This document shows positions 9,577-18,698 of a stretch of DNA of 39,941 bases, piece after piece. The DNA is from JBCDGZ01 sp038750655 (lineage in GTDB: Bacteria; Bacteroidota; Bacteroidia; Chitinophagales; Saprospiraceae), in contig JBCDGZ010000065.1 in NCBI GenBank assembly GCA_038750655.1, positions 1 through 39,941 of the forward strand, in the 5' to 3' direction. Made by a program: the position numbers and the translations under genes. Each line of letters opens with the position of its first letter. Position 1 is the first letter of the stretch. The notes below the pieces were generated by a model. It searched no databases and was not told the origin of the DNA. It was given only the letters and a program-made list of their open reading frames with translations.

Positions 9577-9730
9577 GTTGTTGTATTAAAATAAGATAGA
9601 AAAATAGGGACATCCAGCCTATGATCTATAGCCTGTTGTCTAATTGTAAAGCCTCAATGTTAGAGATGCTACTGTAAAGCTTGCTTTGCTAGGAAGGTTG
9701 AAAGTGTAAGATAACTTTTTTCCAGCAACT

Positions 9731-11145
9731 CTACAAGTTCCCCCTCCCACATACTACCACTCGCGTTCTAACAAATTCTCCTGTTTCATTAATCCCTACT
9801 ACAACATAAATGCCGTTTGGAACGAACCCTAAATGCAGGGGCGTCCGCTTGACATAAGTACTGGTCTCATAGATCAGGCGTCCATTCAGATCGTAAAGCC
9901 TCAGCTCCTGTAGGTCCTGATTAAGGTGGATGGTGCCGGTCGTTGGCGAGGGGAAGGCGATCAAGGAGGGGATAGGGGGGGCCTCCGGGTCTTCTGTTGC
10001 TGCCGCCGAATCCAGTTTGAAAAGTTGACGACTGAAGCGTTCGCTGAGCATGATGAAGTAAAAATCTTCGCTATTGGGAGCGGGGAGGTATTCGCCGGGG
10101 AGGCTACCTTCAAAGCCCGCGATTTGGTCTATCAGCAGGCTTAGGGAGCCGGTGGTGGAATTGTACAGCCAGGGCTCTTCGCCGTGGATGCCATCATTCA
10201 GCTGAAGGATATAGCGATGGTCGGCGTACCGGCTGGTTTCGAGGCCGAAGGCAAAGTCTCTGAACTGGATATTCATCGATTGGCGAGGCGTCAGGGATGC
10301 TGGTCAGGTGATAAATCCCATCTTTTGCAGAGAAAATAATCATCTCCCCGTCCCCGTCAAAGGCGACAGCTTTGGTCGCTCCATCCAGCCGTTCTCCTCT
10401 TTGGTATCGTAATAAATGTGCAACTCTTCGTCCTGTTGCCGCTCTCCGATAACAACAGTGTAGACCTTCGTAAATGATTGTTCGGCAACATCGTAGAGGA
10501 TAAAGTCGGCCCAGTTGGCGGTATCTGACCACAGAACATATTCGTCAAATAGTTCTCGAGAATCTCTGACCTTAACGTCTTTGGCAATGGAATAACTAGA
10601 GCGCAACGTGCAGTCCGTTCGGTCCACGACAAAAACGCTGTCTTCGTCGCCGTGGGCTTTGGTAAATAGGATGACATCCGATAGAAAATAAATATCCTCA
10701 GGAATATTATCGGTAATACAATTTACCGGGGTGATGCTATGATCAGAATCCACCAGCCACAGGGCGCTAGAATCGCTCTCGGCGACTAATAATTGCTGCT
10801 CTCCATTGGCTTTTAAGGATTGGAGGACCAGTTGGCCCGAAGAGGAAGAAAGTAGGGGCTCCGTTACGCCGCTCACTAAATCATAAGCAACGAGCTGGGC
10901 AGTGGTCGCATCGCTGTGATACAGGCGAGTACCCACTCTGTGAATCAATTTATTTTCACTAAAGGCGACCTTCTCCAAAATCTCCCGCTGACGATCATAG
11001 GCGAAATAGACCTTTTTATCCGCTTGCTCAGCCCGCAAGTAATAGTGGGTGGGGGTGATGATGAAATCGTGAAGTATGGACAGCTCATAGCTGCTGAGGT
11101 CGATGATCTGCTCAACTTGACCACTGAGGATATTAATGGTATCGT
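9731..11145 (-). pseudogene. Deleted tandem copy of the T9SS propeller gene
   Basis: This stretch encodes pieces closely matching the neighbour at 6652-9576, in the same order and orientation but spread over more than one frame. Segments correspond to neighbour residues about 112-338, 397-420, 670-704 and 792-974. Missing are the start codon, the signal peptide and three internal blocks. At the 5' end the match passes straight from the INILSGQVEQ region into sequence like the neighbour's 5' leader (GTATTAAA), with an in-frame stop, so the start was lost. The sorting domain is intact (IAFPSPTTGTIHLNQ), but the frame shifts near 10400 and 10280 make a full protein impossible. The upstream flank also matches the neighbour's (AATGTT...CTACTGTAAA), so the duplication took the promoter too. 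Confidence 0.85.
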
Positions 11146-11378
11146 ATTAAAGTTACAATTAGAAAATAAGAAGGACTAAGCTAATAGCGGTCTGTAGCAT
11201 TAAGCCTAATGGTTGGACACTAATGTTGAGTATACTACTGTAAAAATAATCAATCGGGCTGTTGAGGCTATAAAGCACTAAATTTTTGGGACAGAGAAAA
11301 GCGAATGAAGCAGGTGGACTTTAATTTCTATCAAAATGTTTACGGGAAGGCATGAATTCTGATTTTTGCAATGGCTAT

Positions 11379-11978
11379 TCACTCTAGCCATTCTTCAAAA
11401 CCATACAGCGGATACCTTTTTTCAAACAACTCCCCAAGCTCTGCCTTCTCCTTGCCGATGAATACTTTGAAGCCCTCCTTAAACGCCTCATAGGTCTGGA
11501 ACACCGGACGATCTTGTTTAAGGTACTTCATGGCCAAAGTCGAGAGGCTGCCCTTGGCAAAGGGCTTTAAGATCAAGGCGGCGAACGGTATAACCGTTTC
11601 AATAGCCGCTTCCGCTAATTTTTGAGCAAAGTCAAAGGCTGCGCCAATGAGGCTTTTGAAAGCATCCTTTACCCCATTAGCGGCTACATCGGAAAGCCGA
11701 TTCTGCGTGTAGTGTTGGATGATAGCGTAGAAATCCAAATACACCTTTTGTTTGTAGGACAGCCGCTTGTCAAGGCTGAATACATTGGTGAGAACAGTGT
11801 AGCTTTCTAATTTTTGCAGTTGTTTATTGGTAATGAGCCTCCCCACTAGCGTTTCCAGCTCCTTAGCATCTGTTATTCCCTTGAGCATATTGTAGGCCTC
11901 CCAAAGACTGATTTGACCTTGCTGCTTAATGTGGCTTTCCTCTGCGGTCATTACGAATCGATTAATTGTATCAGCCAA
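11379..11978 (-). CDS. Hypothetical helical protein of unknown function
   Basis: A 199-residue protein that I do not recognise. It is predicted by eye to be mostly alpha-helical, with a hydrophobic/amphipathic centre at about residues 108-142 (LIGAAFDFAQKLAEA, then IPFAALILKPFA) flanked by charged helices, and an aromatic acidic end (YPLYGFEEWLE). There is no signal peptide and no Cys. The centre could be a membrane-inserting hairpin or simply a buried core. It lies between the pseudogene and a divergent EEP hydrolase, with an 8-bp inverted repeat in the shared upstream region. Coding is supported by length, sensible composition and an isolated open frame. Confidence 0.6.
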   Translation of the reverse strand: MADTINRFVMTAEESHIKQQGQISLWEAYNMLKGITDAKELETLVGRLITNKQLQKLESYTVLTNVFSLDKRLSYKQKVYLDFYAIIQHYTQNRLSDVAANGVKDAFKSLIGAAFDFAQKLAEAAIETVIPFAALILKPFAKGSLSTLAMKYLKQDRPVFQTYEAFKEGFKVFIGKEKAELGELFEKRYPLYGFEEWLE

Positions 11979-12003
11979 AAGGTGGTTAGAAAGCGTATTT
12001 GAA

Positions 12004-12033
12004 CCACTACAATTTATTAAATGAATGTAGTGG
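12004..12033. promoter_or_regulatory. Inverted repeat CCACTACA...TGTAGTGG between divergent genes
   Basis: Perfect 8-bp arms, CCACTACA at 12004-12011 and TGTAGTGG at 12026-12033, with a 14-base A/T-rich spacer. It sits 26 bases before the start of the minus-strand gene ending at 11978 and about 95 bases before the EEP gene at 12129. The position suits a regulator-binding site or a 5'-leader hairpin; no binding protein is identified. Confidence 0.4.
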
Positions 12034-12105
12034 AATTATAGCTAGATACGAAGGGTTTCTACACTTTTATGGCAAGTCGAATGACCACATCCTCCTTAAC
12101 GCTAC

Positions 12106-12120
12106 TTTTTGTACCTTAGC
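12106..12120 (+). promoter_or_regulatory. Bacteroidota-type promoter element upstream of the EEP gene
   Basis: TTTTTGTACCTTAGC contains TACCTTAG, close to the TAnnTTTG -7 consensus of Bacteroidota sigma-A promoters. The same 13-base core, TTTGTACCTTAGC, recurs on the minus strand at 30843-30855. Placed here it implies a transcript starting within a few bases of the ATG at 12129, that is, nearly leaderless. Confidence 0.45.
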
Positions 12121-12128
12121 GACCACTC

Positions 12129-12959
12129 ATGAGTAACTATAACATCCTCTGTATCCTCCTCCTCCAATTCCTTCCCGCGCTACTACTCGGGCAGACGACA
12201 CTAATGTCTTTTAACATTCGCTACAACAATCCCAATGATGGCGACAACCAATGGGAATACAGGAAGCAGCACATCGTGGATATGGTCACTTTCTATTCGC
12301 CCGACATCATGGGCATTCAGGAGGGCTTACAGGATCAAGTCCGTTATTTGGATACCCATTTGGTGGAGTATAAATTTGTGGGCGTCGGACGGGACGACGG
12401 TGCTACCCAAGGGGAGTATGCCGCTATACTTTACAATACCACCAAGTTTAGGGTCTTATCTTCTCGTACTTATTGGCTTTCTGAAACGCCCGACAAAGTC
12501 TCCGTTGGATGGGACGCCTCGATGGAAAGGATCGCCACCTTCGCCCAATTTTTGCATAAGGAGACTAAGGATACGCTGTATGTATTCAACTGCCACTTCG
12601 ATCACCGAGGAGCGGAGGCCCGGAAACAATCAGCGGTGCTCATCACCAACCTCTTGAAAGCGCAAGGATTAGCCAATCAACAAGTGGTCGTGATGGGCGA
12701 TTTAAACTGCGAGCCGTCGGAGGCCCCCATGACCATTTTTGCGTCAATGTTGGAGGACTCCTATCGCATCAGTCAGCAAAAGCCCTACGGGCCCACCGGA
12801 ACATGGTCAAGCTTCGATACGGCAACAGTGGCGACCAAGCGGATAGACTATATTTTGACCAAAAATAGCAAGGTCCTCCAGTATGCTCACATCGATGACC
12901 GACGGCCGGGTAATTTGCATTTGTCGGATCACTTGCCGGTGTTGGTACAGATTGATTAG
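12129..12959 (+). CDS. Secreted endonuclease/exonuclease/phosphatase-family protein
   Basis: A 276-residue protein with a signal peptide (NILCILLLQFLPALLLGQ) and a complete EEP fold. Visible motifs in order are LMSFNIRYNNP (metal-site Asn), DIMGIQEGL (catalytic Glu), CHFDHRGAEAR (catalytic His), VVMGDLNCEP (Asp/Asn pair) and SDHLPVLVQID (final Asp-His). All key residues of the DNase I-like superfamily are present, so it should be active. Bacteroidota members of this short form are annotated as secreted nucleases, sphingomyelinase-like or sugar-phosphate hydrolases; the substrate cannot be chosen here. It stands alone, with its own promoter-like element directly upstream. Confidence 0.88.
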   Translation: MSNYNILCILLLQFLPALLLGQTTLMSFNIRYNNPNDGDNQWEYRKQHIVDMVTFYSPDIMGIQEGLQDQVRYLDTHLVEYKFVGVGRDDGATQGEYAAILYNTTKFRVLSSRTYWLSETPDKVSVGWDASMERIATFAQFLHKETKDTLYVFNCHFDHRGAEARKQSAVLITNLLKAQGLANQQVVVMGDLNCEPSEAPMTIFASMLEDSYRISQQKPYGPTGTWSSFDTATVATKRIDYILTKNSKVLQYAHIDDRRPGNLHLSDHLPVLVQID

Positions 12960-13015
12960 AACTGATCACAAAAAGTTAAGGACTAGTGGACATCCGGAGA
13001 ATCAGATAAATGGAT

Positions 13016-13918
13016 TTAGTTTCCAGCACTCAAAGCAGGATTATTTCCAAAAATTTTAGCGTCGATAATACTGTCATGCTGCTTGGTTGTAAAACCGATC
13101 TGGGTAAATAGCTCATCCCAAAAACTGTATAGGTAGGCTTTATCGTACTCATATCTGGGATCAGGCAAAACGGTGTACAGATTAGAGCTAATCAGGAACA
13201 GGTCGATGGTGTCTAGGTCACTTGGATTAATTTTTTTTGTGAACGGCTCAATACAATCTTTAAACAAACGAGAGCTAGGCTGCTTAAGATTTTCACGCGC
13301 CTTTTGGATACTCATTCCATCCACAATATTCAATTCTGGCTGCAAGAAACAGTAGCGGCGCTCCATGGCTCTAGTCGGACAATTCAATTCCACGAGATCA
13401 GAAAGATAAACGATACTAAGATCGTCGGATGCTATGGCAGAGAGTTTTTGAGCGAGTACTGGCAGAGAAGCCAATACTCTGCATCGCTCATTATCGGTGT
13501 CTGGGGTAAAGTTTTTCCAGCCTTTTTGGACTTGAGTAATAATATGTTCTCTAGCTTCCTCCAACCCTAAATAGTCCGTTTTTCGAATACGATCTATATG
13601 CTGTTGTCTAAGTTGGATATTCATCAGCGGTACGGCCGCACCCGTATTACAGTAAACCGGATAGACGCTTATGTTGAATGGTCTCAACTCTTTTTTTTCC
13701 TGTACCAATATTTCATCAGTAATAGGACGGATCAATTGTTTATTGAGCATATTCAAGGTTTTTTGCGGATGATTAACCAGATAATCTGCAAAAACGATGA
13801 CCTGCTTTGGCGGATGTTCGGGGTAAACCTGAGCTTCTCGGCACTGATACAAAAGGCTGCAAAAGAAAAGTAGGGGGACTAATACGCCTACTGTTGATAA
13901 CAAGGGGGATTTTTTCAT
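13016..13918 (-). CDS. Exported protein of unknown function, last gene of the OmpA/coiled-coil operon
   Basis: A 300-residue protein with one N-terminal hydrophobic segment (residues 8-25) followed by a Cys (LLYQC). The lipobox is imperfect, so it is either a lipoprotein or membrane-anchored. QVIVFADYLVNHP and LSIVYLSDLVELN resemble strands of a von Willebrand A-like fold, but the MIDAS DxSxS motif is missing, so the likeness is weak. It has several Cys residues (SVYPVYCNTG, ERCRV, ELNCP, RYCF, KDCIEP), consistent with a periplasmic location. It is the last of four minus-strand genes, 44 bases after its neighbour. I do not recognise the family. Confidence 0.65.
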   Translation of the reverse strand: MKKSPLLSTVGVLVPLLFFCSLLYQCREAQVYPEHPPKQVIVFADYLVNHPQKTLNMLNKQLIRPITDEILVQEKKELRPFNISVYPVYCNTGAAVPLMNIQLRQQHIDRIRKTDYLGLEEAREHIITQVQKGWKNFTPDTDNERCRVLASLPVLAQKLSAIASDDLSIVYLSDLVELNCPTRAMERRYCFLQPELNIVDGMSIQKARENLKQPSSRLFKDCIEPFTKKINPSDLDTIDLFLISSNLYTVLPDPRYEYDKAYLYSFWDELFTQIGFTTKQHDSIIDAKIFGNNPALSAGN

Positions 13919-13962
13919 TGGTTAATATTTTAAAGGTGATATGGAATAAAATACGCTACGAC

Positions 13963-15921
13963 TTAAGAGGAGGACCCGTCCGGGAATCGCTGATACAACT
14001 TTTTCTTTACGAGTAGGTCGACCATATCTTCCTCATCCATCTGATTCATCCGTTGCATGCGGCCTTTCTCAAACCCGATCAGCACATTGGCGATAAGCGC
14101 TTCTTTCAAATCAAGGATCAGCTGTTTGTAGTCTACCTTATCATAGCCCAGGGCTTCATCTGCCAGAGCTCTCAGTCGAGCGCGTTGCTGACAAAGATCC
14201 TTTAGGGCTTCCAAGAGGTTGCGAATCAATTTCTCCTGCTGGCTGATGCGATGGTTATACTGCTGGTCGATCTTTTTTCTTTCGGTATCGTGGGTCTCAT
14301 TGAGCCGTTCGGCCTCTTCATCGTGCTCTTGTTCTATCCTCTTGATTTTCTCGTGGTACCGGTTAACGACATTCTCCAGTTCGTTTTTGTATTCAATGGT
14401 ACTGCGGTTGTAAGCCGGAGAGAAAAGTGATTGCGTCTTCTTCTTACGGTTTCTGTGAAAAAAATGCCAGGCACCTCCCTTGGTCAGGCGATGATATTTT
14501 TTTAGATTTCTTAGCCCAAGGCCCATCAGTATGCCCGCCATTCCTGAAAACAGTAAGGTGATGAACAATAAGGCAAGCATTAATAATGGGTACTTTATAG
14601 ATGCTACGCTAAATGGATCGCCAAAGCCATTGTCTGTGCCTGCTACATCTGAGCTAAATAGATCAGAAATATCAAAAGCATTAAGGCTAGCAATGGAAAT
14701 GCATCCCAGCAAAAGGAGGGCAAAGCTGGATTGAAGTAGCCTAAGAGCTGTCTGTCGAGGAACTTCCGATAGCATAATTCGCAGTTTGAAATACATACCA
14801 ATAGCGGTCGGTAAGGCTATGGTAAACCAAAAAGAGCTGATCAGACCATTCCCTGAATCTATTTCAAACACCTCGTTCGTACAGGTCTGAATCAGGTAAA
14901 ATTCTCCAAATAGAATGACAAAAGAAGAAACAACCTGAAACAGTATATCTGGTAGGATCGGTACTACCAGCGCTTCTTCCTTGATATTCGTCGACAGCGA
15001 TTTATACTCTTCGAAGATACTCGTGTAGAGTCGATTCATCGAGTCCAATAAACTACTGGTCGTTGGAGCCTCGCTGGGCTTCACCTCAGGCTGATCATCG
15101 GTGTCGGCTTGATCAGGATCAGCGGCTGTAGAGCGTTCCATATACTGTTGGTACTCCAACTCAGGATGATTGCGTATACTGATCTGAATTTTCTCTTTGA
15201 GCAATTCCAACTGTTCTTTCAAATCTGAAATTTTGTTACGCCTCGCTTCCAGATGTTCTTGATTGGCAGCTCTAAGGGTTTGAGCAAAAAAGTCGTCCTT
15301 GCCGAGTTCCTGGCGCTTTTTGTCCAGAGCCTCTTCCTCCTGCAGTTGGGCTTTTATTCGACTCCACTCTTCTTGCAGTCGTTGCAATTCCATATTGTAT
15401 TGCTGTCTGGCGATTTGAAGTGTGCCCGCTCTTTGCTCTTCCAGAGCGGCCAATTTTCGCTCATATTTGTGAGTCGTACCATCAAGAGCGGTTTCGTGTT
15501 GATCTTTCAAGCGCCTTTGCTCCGCTTTGAGATTACTCAGCTTGGAGTCGGGCGAAGCTTCGTCGCAATCCTGTTCGACTCGCTTCAACTCTTTTTCCAA
15601 TTCATCAAGCTGATGACCAGCCAGTACCTTTCTGTGTTGCAACACATTCTCGTAGGCTGGAGCAAAGTGTAAAGCCGCATCGAATTTGCTACCTAAAGAT
15701 TGCAGGAGCTGGGCTGGATCACTAAATTCTTGGCCGCAAGAATATCCGCTTAGGAAAGTCGCTGATTGATCATCGAGGACCTTCTCTTGTATGGCCCAAT
15801 TGATAAAGTCCTGTAACTGTAGAAAAGATTCATAGACCTTTTCTTCCATCAATAAGGGATGGCCCGACATGCTCGACGGAACTTCCCAGTTTTCGGTATA
15901 GGGAGGATATGGGGGTTGCAT
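13963..15921 (-). CDS. Coiled-coil membrane protein with four TM segments
   Basis: A 652-residue protein of unknown family with a clear layout. It has an N-terminal globular part (1-95), a long charged coiled coil (about 100-250, rich in E/K/Q/L heptads), an acidic/Pro linker, four hydrophobic segments (about 322-344, 361-379, 393-412, 444-469), and a second coiled coil (about 505-585) before a short C-terminal tail. There is no signal peptide, so both coiled coils probably lie on the cytoplasmic side. A membrane bundle with long cytoplasmic coils recalls the architecture of motor/stator-like or mechanical sensor proteins, but no homology is claimed. It is co-directional with an OmpA-like protein and a coiled-coil protein. 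Confidence 0.7.
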   Translation of the reverse strand: MQPPYPPYTENWEVPSSMSGHPLLMEEKVYESFLQLQDFINWAIQEKVLDDQSATFLSGYSCGQEFSDPAQLLQSLGSKFDAALHFAPAYENVLQHRKVLAGHQLDELEKELKRVEQDCDEASPDSKLSNLKAEQRRLKDQHETALDGTTHKYERKLAALEEQRAGTLQIARQQYNMELQRLQEEWSRIKAQLQEEEALDKKRQELGKDDFFAQTLRAANQEHLEARRNKISDLKEQLELLKEKIQISIRNHPELEYQQYMERSTAADPDQADTDDQPEVKPSEAPTTSSLLDSMNRLYTSIFEEYKSLSTNIKEEALVVPILPDILFQVVSSFVILFGEFYLIQTCTNEVFEIDSGNGLISSFWFTIALPTAIGMYFKLRIMLSEVPRQTALRLLQSSFALLLLGCISIASLNAFDISDLFSSDVAGTDNGFGDPFSVASIKYPLLMLALLFITLLFSGMAGILMGLGLRNLKKYHRLTKGGAWHFFHRNRKKKTQSLFSPAYNRSTIEYKNELENVVNRYHEKIKRIEQEHDEEAERLNETHDTERKKIDQQYNHRISQQEKLIRNLLEALKDLCQQRARLRALADEALGYDKVDYKQLILDLKEALIANVLIGFEKGRMQRMNQMDEEDMVDLLVKKKLYQRFPDGSSS

Positions 15922-15972
15922 ATGTGATAATTTATTACTGCAAAACAGCGTTGAATCAAAATTATAGCTACT

Positions 15973-16635
15973 CTACTTGCCAGACTGTTCGTTGAGTGCG
16001 TCGCCGTACTTGAACCCTTTGCGGATCAGTTCCATATTTTCGTTCAGCTCTTCGGTTTTTTTGAAAATGAACTCTTCTTTATAATCCTGGATTTGTTTCT
16101 TCATTTCATCCAAATCGAGGCTTTGTAATTTTTTGTAAATCTCATCTACCTTCTCATCCATCCGATCATTGGCTCGGCTGATTCTTTTAATGCCATCTAA
16201 CAAAAAATCTTCGTAATACTTTTGTTGTAGCTCCGGAGCCAGTTCTTCGATCAGCAGGCTGCTCTTGAATCGTTTGAGATCATCAACCATCGTACTCCTT
16301 TCTGTTTTGAGTTGCTGTACGCCGTCCTGAACCGTCGTGAGCAATTGCTGCACCTTGGACTCTAAGCGATCAATAGTATGGACAGACTCATCGCTGATCT
16401 CCTTGAGCTTGGTTTTGACAAAGGTGAAATCCGATTGGAATTCTGTGATAGCATCTTTCAATTTTTGCGCATCACCAGTCAAGCCCATTTGGACACCTAC
16501 AGATTCGTAATCTCTCCGTCTAGGCGGGCGCTTTCGAATTTCTTTATCCGATGCGATAGAAGCATCTTTTTGATGTCCGTTTGAAGTAGGGTTACTAGAA
16601 CCTGGTTGCTGCTGCTTTCTATTTTCGTTTTTCAT
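15973..16635 (-). CDS. Cytoplasmic coiled-coil protein
   Basis: A 220-residue protein with a polar, disordered, basic N-terminus (residues 1-45, including EIRKRPPRRRDYES) followed by almost continuous helix with heptad-like spacing (about 55-205, for example LKEISDESVHTIDRLESKVQ). There is no signal peptide or TM segment. Its coiled coil could pair with those of the four-TM protein encoded next, 51 bases downstream. It starts 11 bases after the OmpA-like gene, so the two are probably co-transcribed. Function unknown. Confidence 0.65.
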   Translation of the reverse strand: MKNENRKQQQPGSSNPTSNGHQKDASIASDKEIRKRPPRRRDYESVGVQMGLTGDAQKLKDAITEFQSDFTFVKTKLKEISDESVHTIDRLESKVQQLLTTVQDGVQQLKTERSTMVDDLKRFKSSLLIEELAPELQQKYYEDFLLDGIKRISRANDRMDEKVDEIYKKLQSLDLDEMKKQIQDYKEEFIFKKTEELNENMELIRKGFKYGDALNEQSGK

Positions 16636-16646
16636 TTTTGGAAATT

Positions 16647-17873
16647 TTATTTTTTAATTAATTGAAATTCTATTCTTCTACTGGAATGCCCTGCTTGGCT
16701 ACCATTCTGGGCTATCCCCATCCCTTGGTACTGCCATTGGAGTACATTCGCAGGTGGAGCCTGATCGCCCGACTGATAGACGGCATAGGCATATTTGATG
16801 CCCTCCCAGGCCCTGGCTACCGACAATTGGTAGTTGTTCTTGATGTGGCTACCGATAGAATCGCCATTGGATTGAAGAAAGTCCATCGGGGTGGCGATTG
16901 GCTTCCCTGGTCGATTCCATTGGGGATCGTAGTGAGCCTCACCTGTATAGGGGATGCCGGAGCCTCTAATGGAAGCCGAATCTGCATACCCTCGGCAAAG
17001 AATGGTGAACGCCTGCCCTGGGGCCTGTTGAATACGTTCCTGATATTCCTCTAACAAAGAGCGAATGATGATACGATGTATGTATTCCAATTTGAACATC
17101 GCTGGATTAAAGGTCAACTGTTGATCTGCCTTATCGGCGGTGATGGGAATAAACAACACCTTCAACAGTCCTTCCATTCCCATGACTTCCTGTCGGAGTC
17201 GAGTAATAAATTCCTTATTCCCGAGTAGCTCATTCGTTATTTTACTGATGTTGACGGCATGTGCCTGATTCGATCTAACGGTCGAAAATTCTTGGGTTTT
17301 TTTAACATAGTAAGACACAAAGTCGGGTAGTGGAAAAAAGAGTTCTTGGGTCTTGGGAGTACATAGTTTTAAATCATATCGGTACCCCTTTTGATTAGGG
17401 AGCCTTTCTAGATTTTCCTGGACCTTAAGGATATGGTGAAGCCCTACCTTGGTGTTCACTACTGAGCCTTGACGGTAAGCCTGATCTTGATAAGCCAATA
17501 GTAAGGAATCGTGAACAGCAATTGGAAAGGAACGGATGGCTTTGCTCACCATTTTATTGACTTGTTGAATTCGTATGGCATCCAGGTCGTTGCAAGTATT
17601 GCTTGTATCTATTTGAAGATCAGTGATTTGAATGGTTATGGTTTGACAGTCGTAATCCTCTATTCCATAGGGGAGATACGTTTTTTCAAATATTTTTTGA
17701 CGATCTTGCATGCATGCAGGCAGAAGCATTAGAGAATTAGTAGTAGCAGTAGAAGGAGGGCCAAAATAAAATGGAATGAGGCCGATAAGCGCTACTATGA
17801 TTGCTCCGACAACGCCATTAAATATATTCGAACATTGTTTGCCTTGATGAGAAGGTGACTGGCTCATTTTCAT
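16647..17873 (-). CDS. Membrane-anchored protein with C-terminal OmpA-like domain
   Basis: A 408-residue protein. One TM segment lies at about residues 18-37 (VVGAIIVALIGLIPFYF), then a periplasmic region of some 220 residues of unknown fold, then an OmpA-like peptidoglycan-binding domain (about 280-408). Supporting motifs are LCRGYADSAS, the NYQLSVARAWEG segment that matches the LSxxRAxxV helix, YQGMGIAQ and the final SSRRIEFQLI. This is the topology of MotB-like and other proteins that bridge inner membrane and cell wall. It is first of a four-gene minus-strand unit and is divergent from an ECF sigma gene, with shared inverted repeats between them. Confidence 0.75.
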   Translation of the reverse strand: MKMSQSPSHQGKQCSNIFNGVVGAIIVALIGLIPFYFGPPSTATTNSLMLLPACMQDRQKIFEKTYLPYGIEDYDCQTITIQITDLQIDTSNTCNDLDAIRIQQVNKMVSKAIRSFPIAVHDSLLLAYQDQAYRQGSVVNTKVGLHHILKVQENLERLPNQKGYRYDLKLCTPKTQELFFPLPDFVSYYVKKTQEFSTVRSNQAHAVNISKITNELLGNKEFITRLRQEVMGMEGLLKVLFIPITADKADQQLTFNPAMFKLEYIHRIIIRSLLEEYQERIQQAPGQAFTILCRGYADSASIRGSGIPYTGEAHYDPQWNRPGKPIATPMDFLQSNGDSIGSHIKNNYQLSVARAWEGIKYAYAVYQSGDQAPPANVLQWQYQGMGIAQNGSQAGHSSRRIEFQLIKK

Positions 17874-17950
17874 GGTTTTTTGAGTAATCGATAAGACCGG
17901 TATGGAATAGGTGTACTGGCCCTTTTAATAAGGAGTGAAACAAAAAGAAA

Positions 17951-18037
17951 AATTGTCATACCTTTTGGAGATGTTTTTTTAAAAAACTACTTTAGAGCGG
18001 CTAAAAAATTATTTTTTAGCGTTCATCTATGACAATT
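17951..18037. promoter_or_regulatory. Shared control region: paired TATGACAATT motifs and palindromes
   Basis: AATTGTCATA (17951-17960) and its exact reverse complement TATGACAATT (18028-18037) flank the region, so each divergent unit sees TATGACAATT in its own reading direction. Between them are a GTTTTTT/AAAAAAC palindrome (17973-17987) and a perfect palindrome with 9-bp arms GCTAAAAAA/TTTTTTAGC (18000-18020). The layout fits a sigma-specific promoter element or a repressor operator serving the sigma gene and the OmpA-like operon together. Confidence 0.55.
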
Positions 18038-18053
18038 CTGTAAAAAACAGCAC

Positions 18054-18698
18054 ATGCTTAATAGAGCCATGAAAAATGAAGATGTGGAGGATCAGGAGAT
18101 CATCCGACTTCTACGGGGTACCCAAAGTGAAATTCGACGAGCGATGCATATTTTATGTGAAGTACGTCAAGAACCTCGGAAGTATTTGATCCGAGAGATG
18201 AAGTCCCACTATCGTTTAAGCATGGAAGACATCAAGGACCTTTCGCAGGAAAGCCTGATGGTATTTTACAATAAAGTCCGAAATGCTGACTCCTTTCAAA
18301 TCAAAGATCACAAAGGAAGTCTGAATGGGTACCTCAGAAAAATCTGTACCTACAAGATTTATCAATTGATAAGAGAGAGAGATCAACAACTGATTTTTGA
18401 AAAAGAAATGAAACAACAGCTCTCAGCAATGGGAGAAAGCCCTTACGACCTTGAGCCGCCGAATGAAAAAGCAAAGTTTCTCGAAGAGCTTATGCGTCGG
18501 TTGGGCTCGAAGCTAGGGCAGTGCTTGGAAGTATTACTAAGGTATTTCTCAGGAGAACATCAAAAAGAAATGAGTGCTTATTTTGGGCTAAGCTACGGAT
18601 CCATGCGTAATAGGATAAATAAATGTAAAGAGCGACTCGATCGACTCATGAAAGACGACCCGGATATTCGACAAATCATAAAATCCAGACTTCTATGA
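18054..18698 (+). CDS. ECF-type RNA polymerase sigma factor
   Basis: A 214-residue sigma-70 family protein. Region 2 covers about residues 40-115 (MEDIKDLSQESLMVFYNKV and GYLRKICTYKIYQLIRERDQ). Region 4 covers about 155-210 (CLEVLLRYFSGEHQKEMSAY, then GLSYGSMRNRINKCKERLDR), with the helix-turn-helix. It lacks regions 1 and 3, as ECF sigmas do. Its stop codon overlaps the start of the next gene (ATGA at 18695), the classical sigma/anti-sigma coupling. It is divergent from the OmpA-like operon and shares the control region with it. The regulon probably includes both units, an inference from the mirrored motif. Confidence 0.88.
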   Translation: MLNRAMKNEDVEDQEIIRLLRGTQSEIRRAMHILCEVRQEPRKYLIREMKSHYRLSMEDIKDLSQESLMVFYNKVRNADSFQIKDHKGSLNGYLRKICTYKIYQLIRERDQQLIFEKEMKQQLSAMGESPYDLEPPNEKAKFLEELMRRLGSKLGQCLEVLLRYFSGEHQKEMSAYFGLSYGSMRNRINKCKERLDRLMKDDPDIRQIIKSRLL

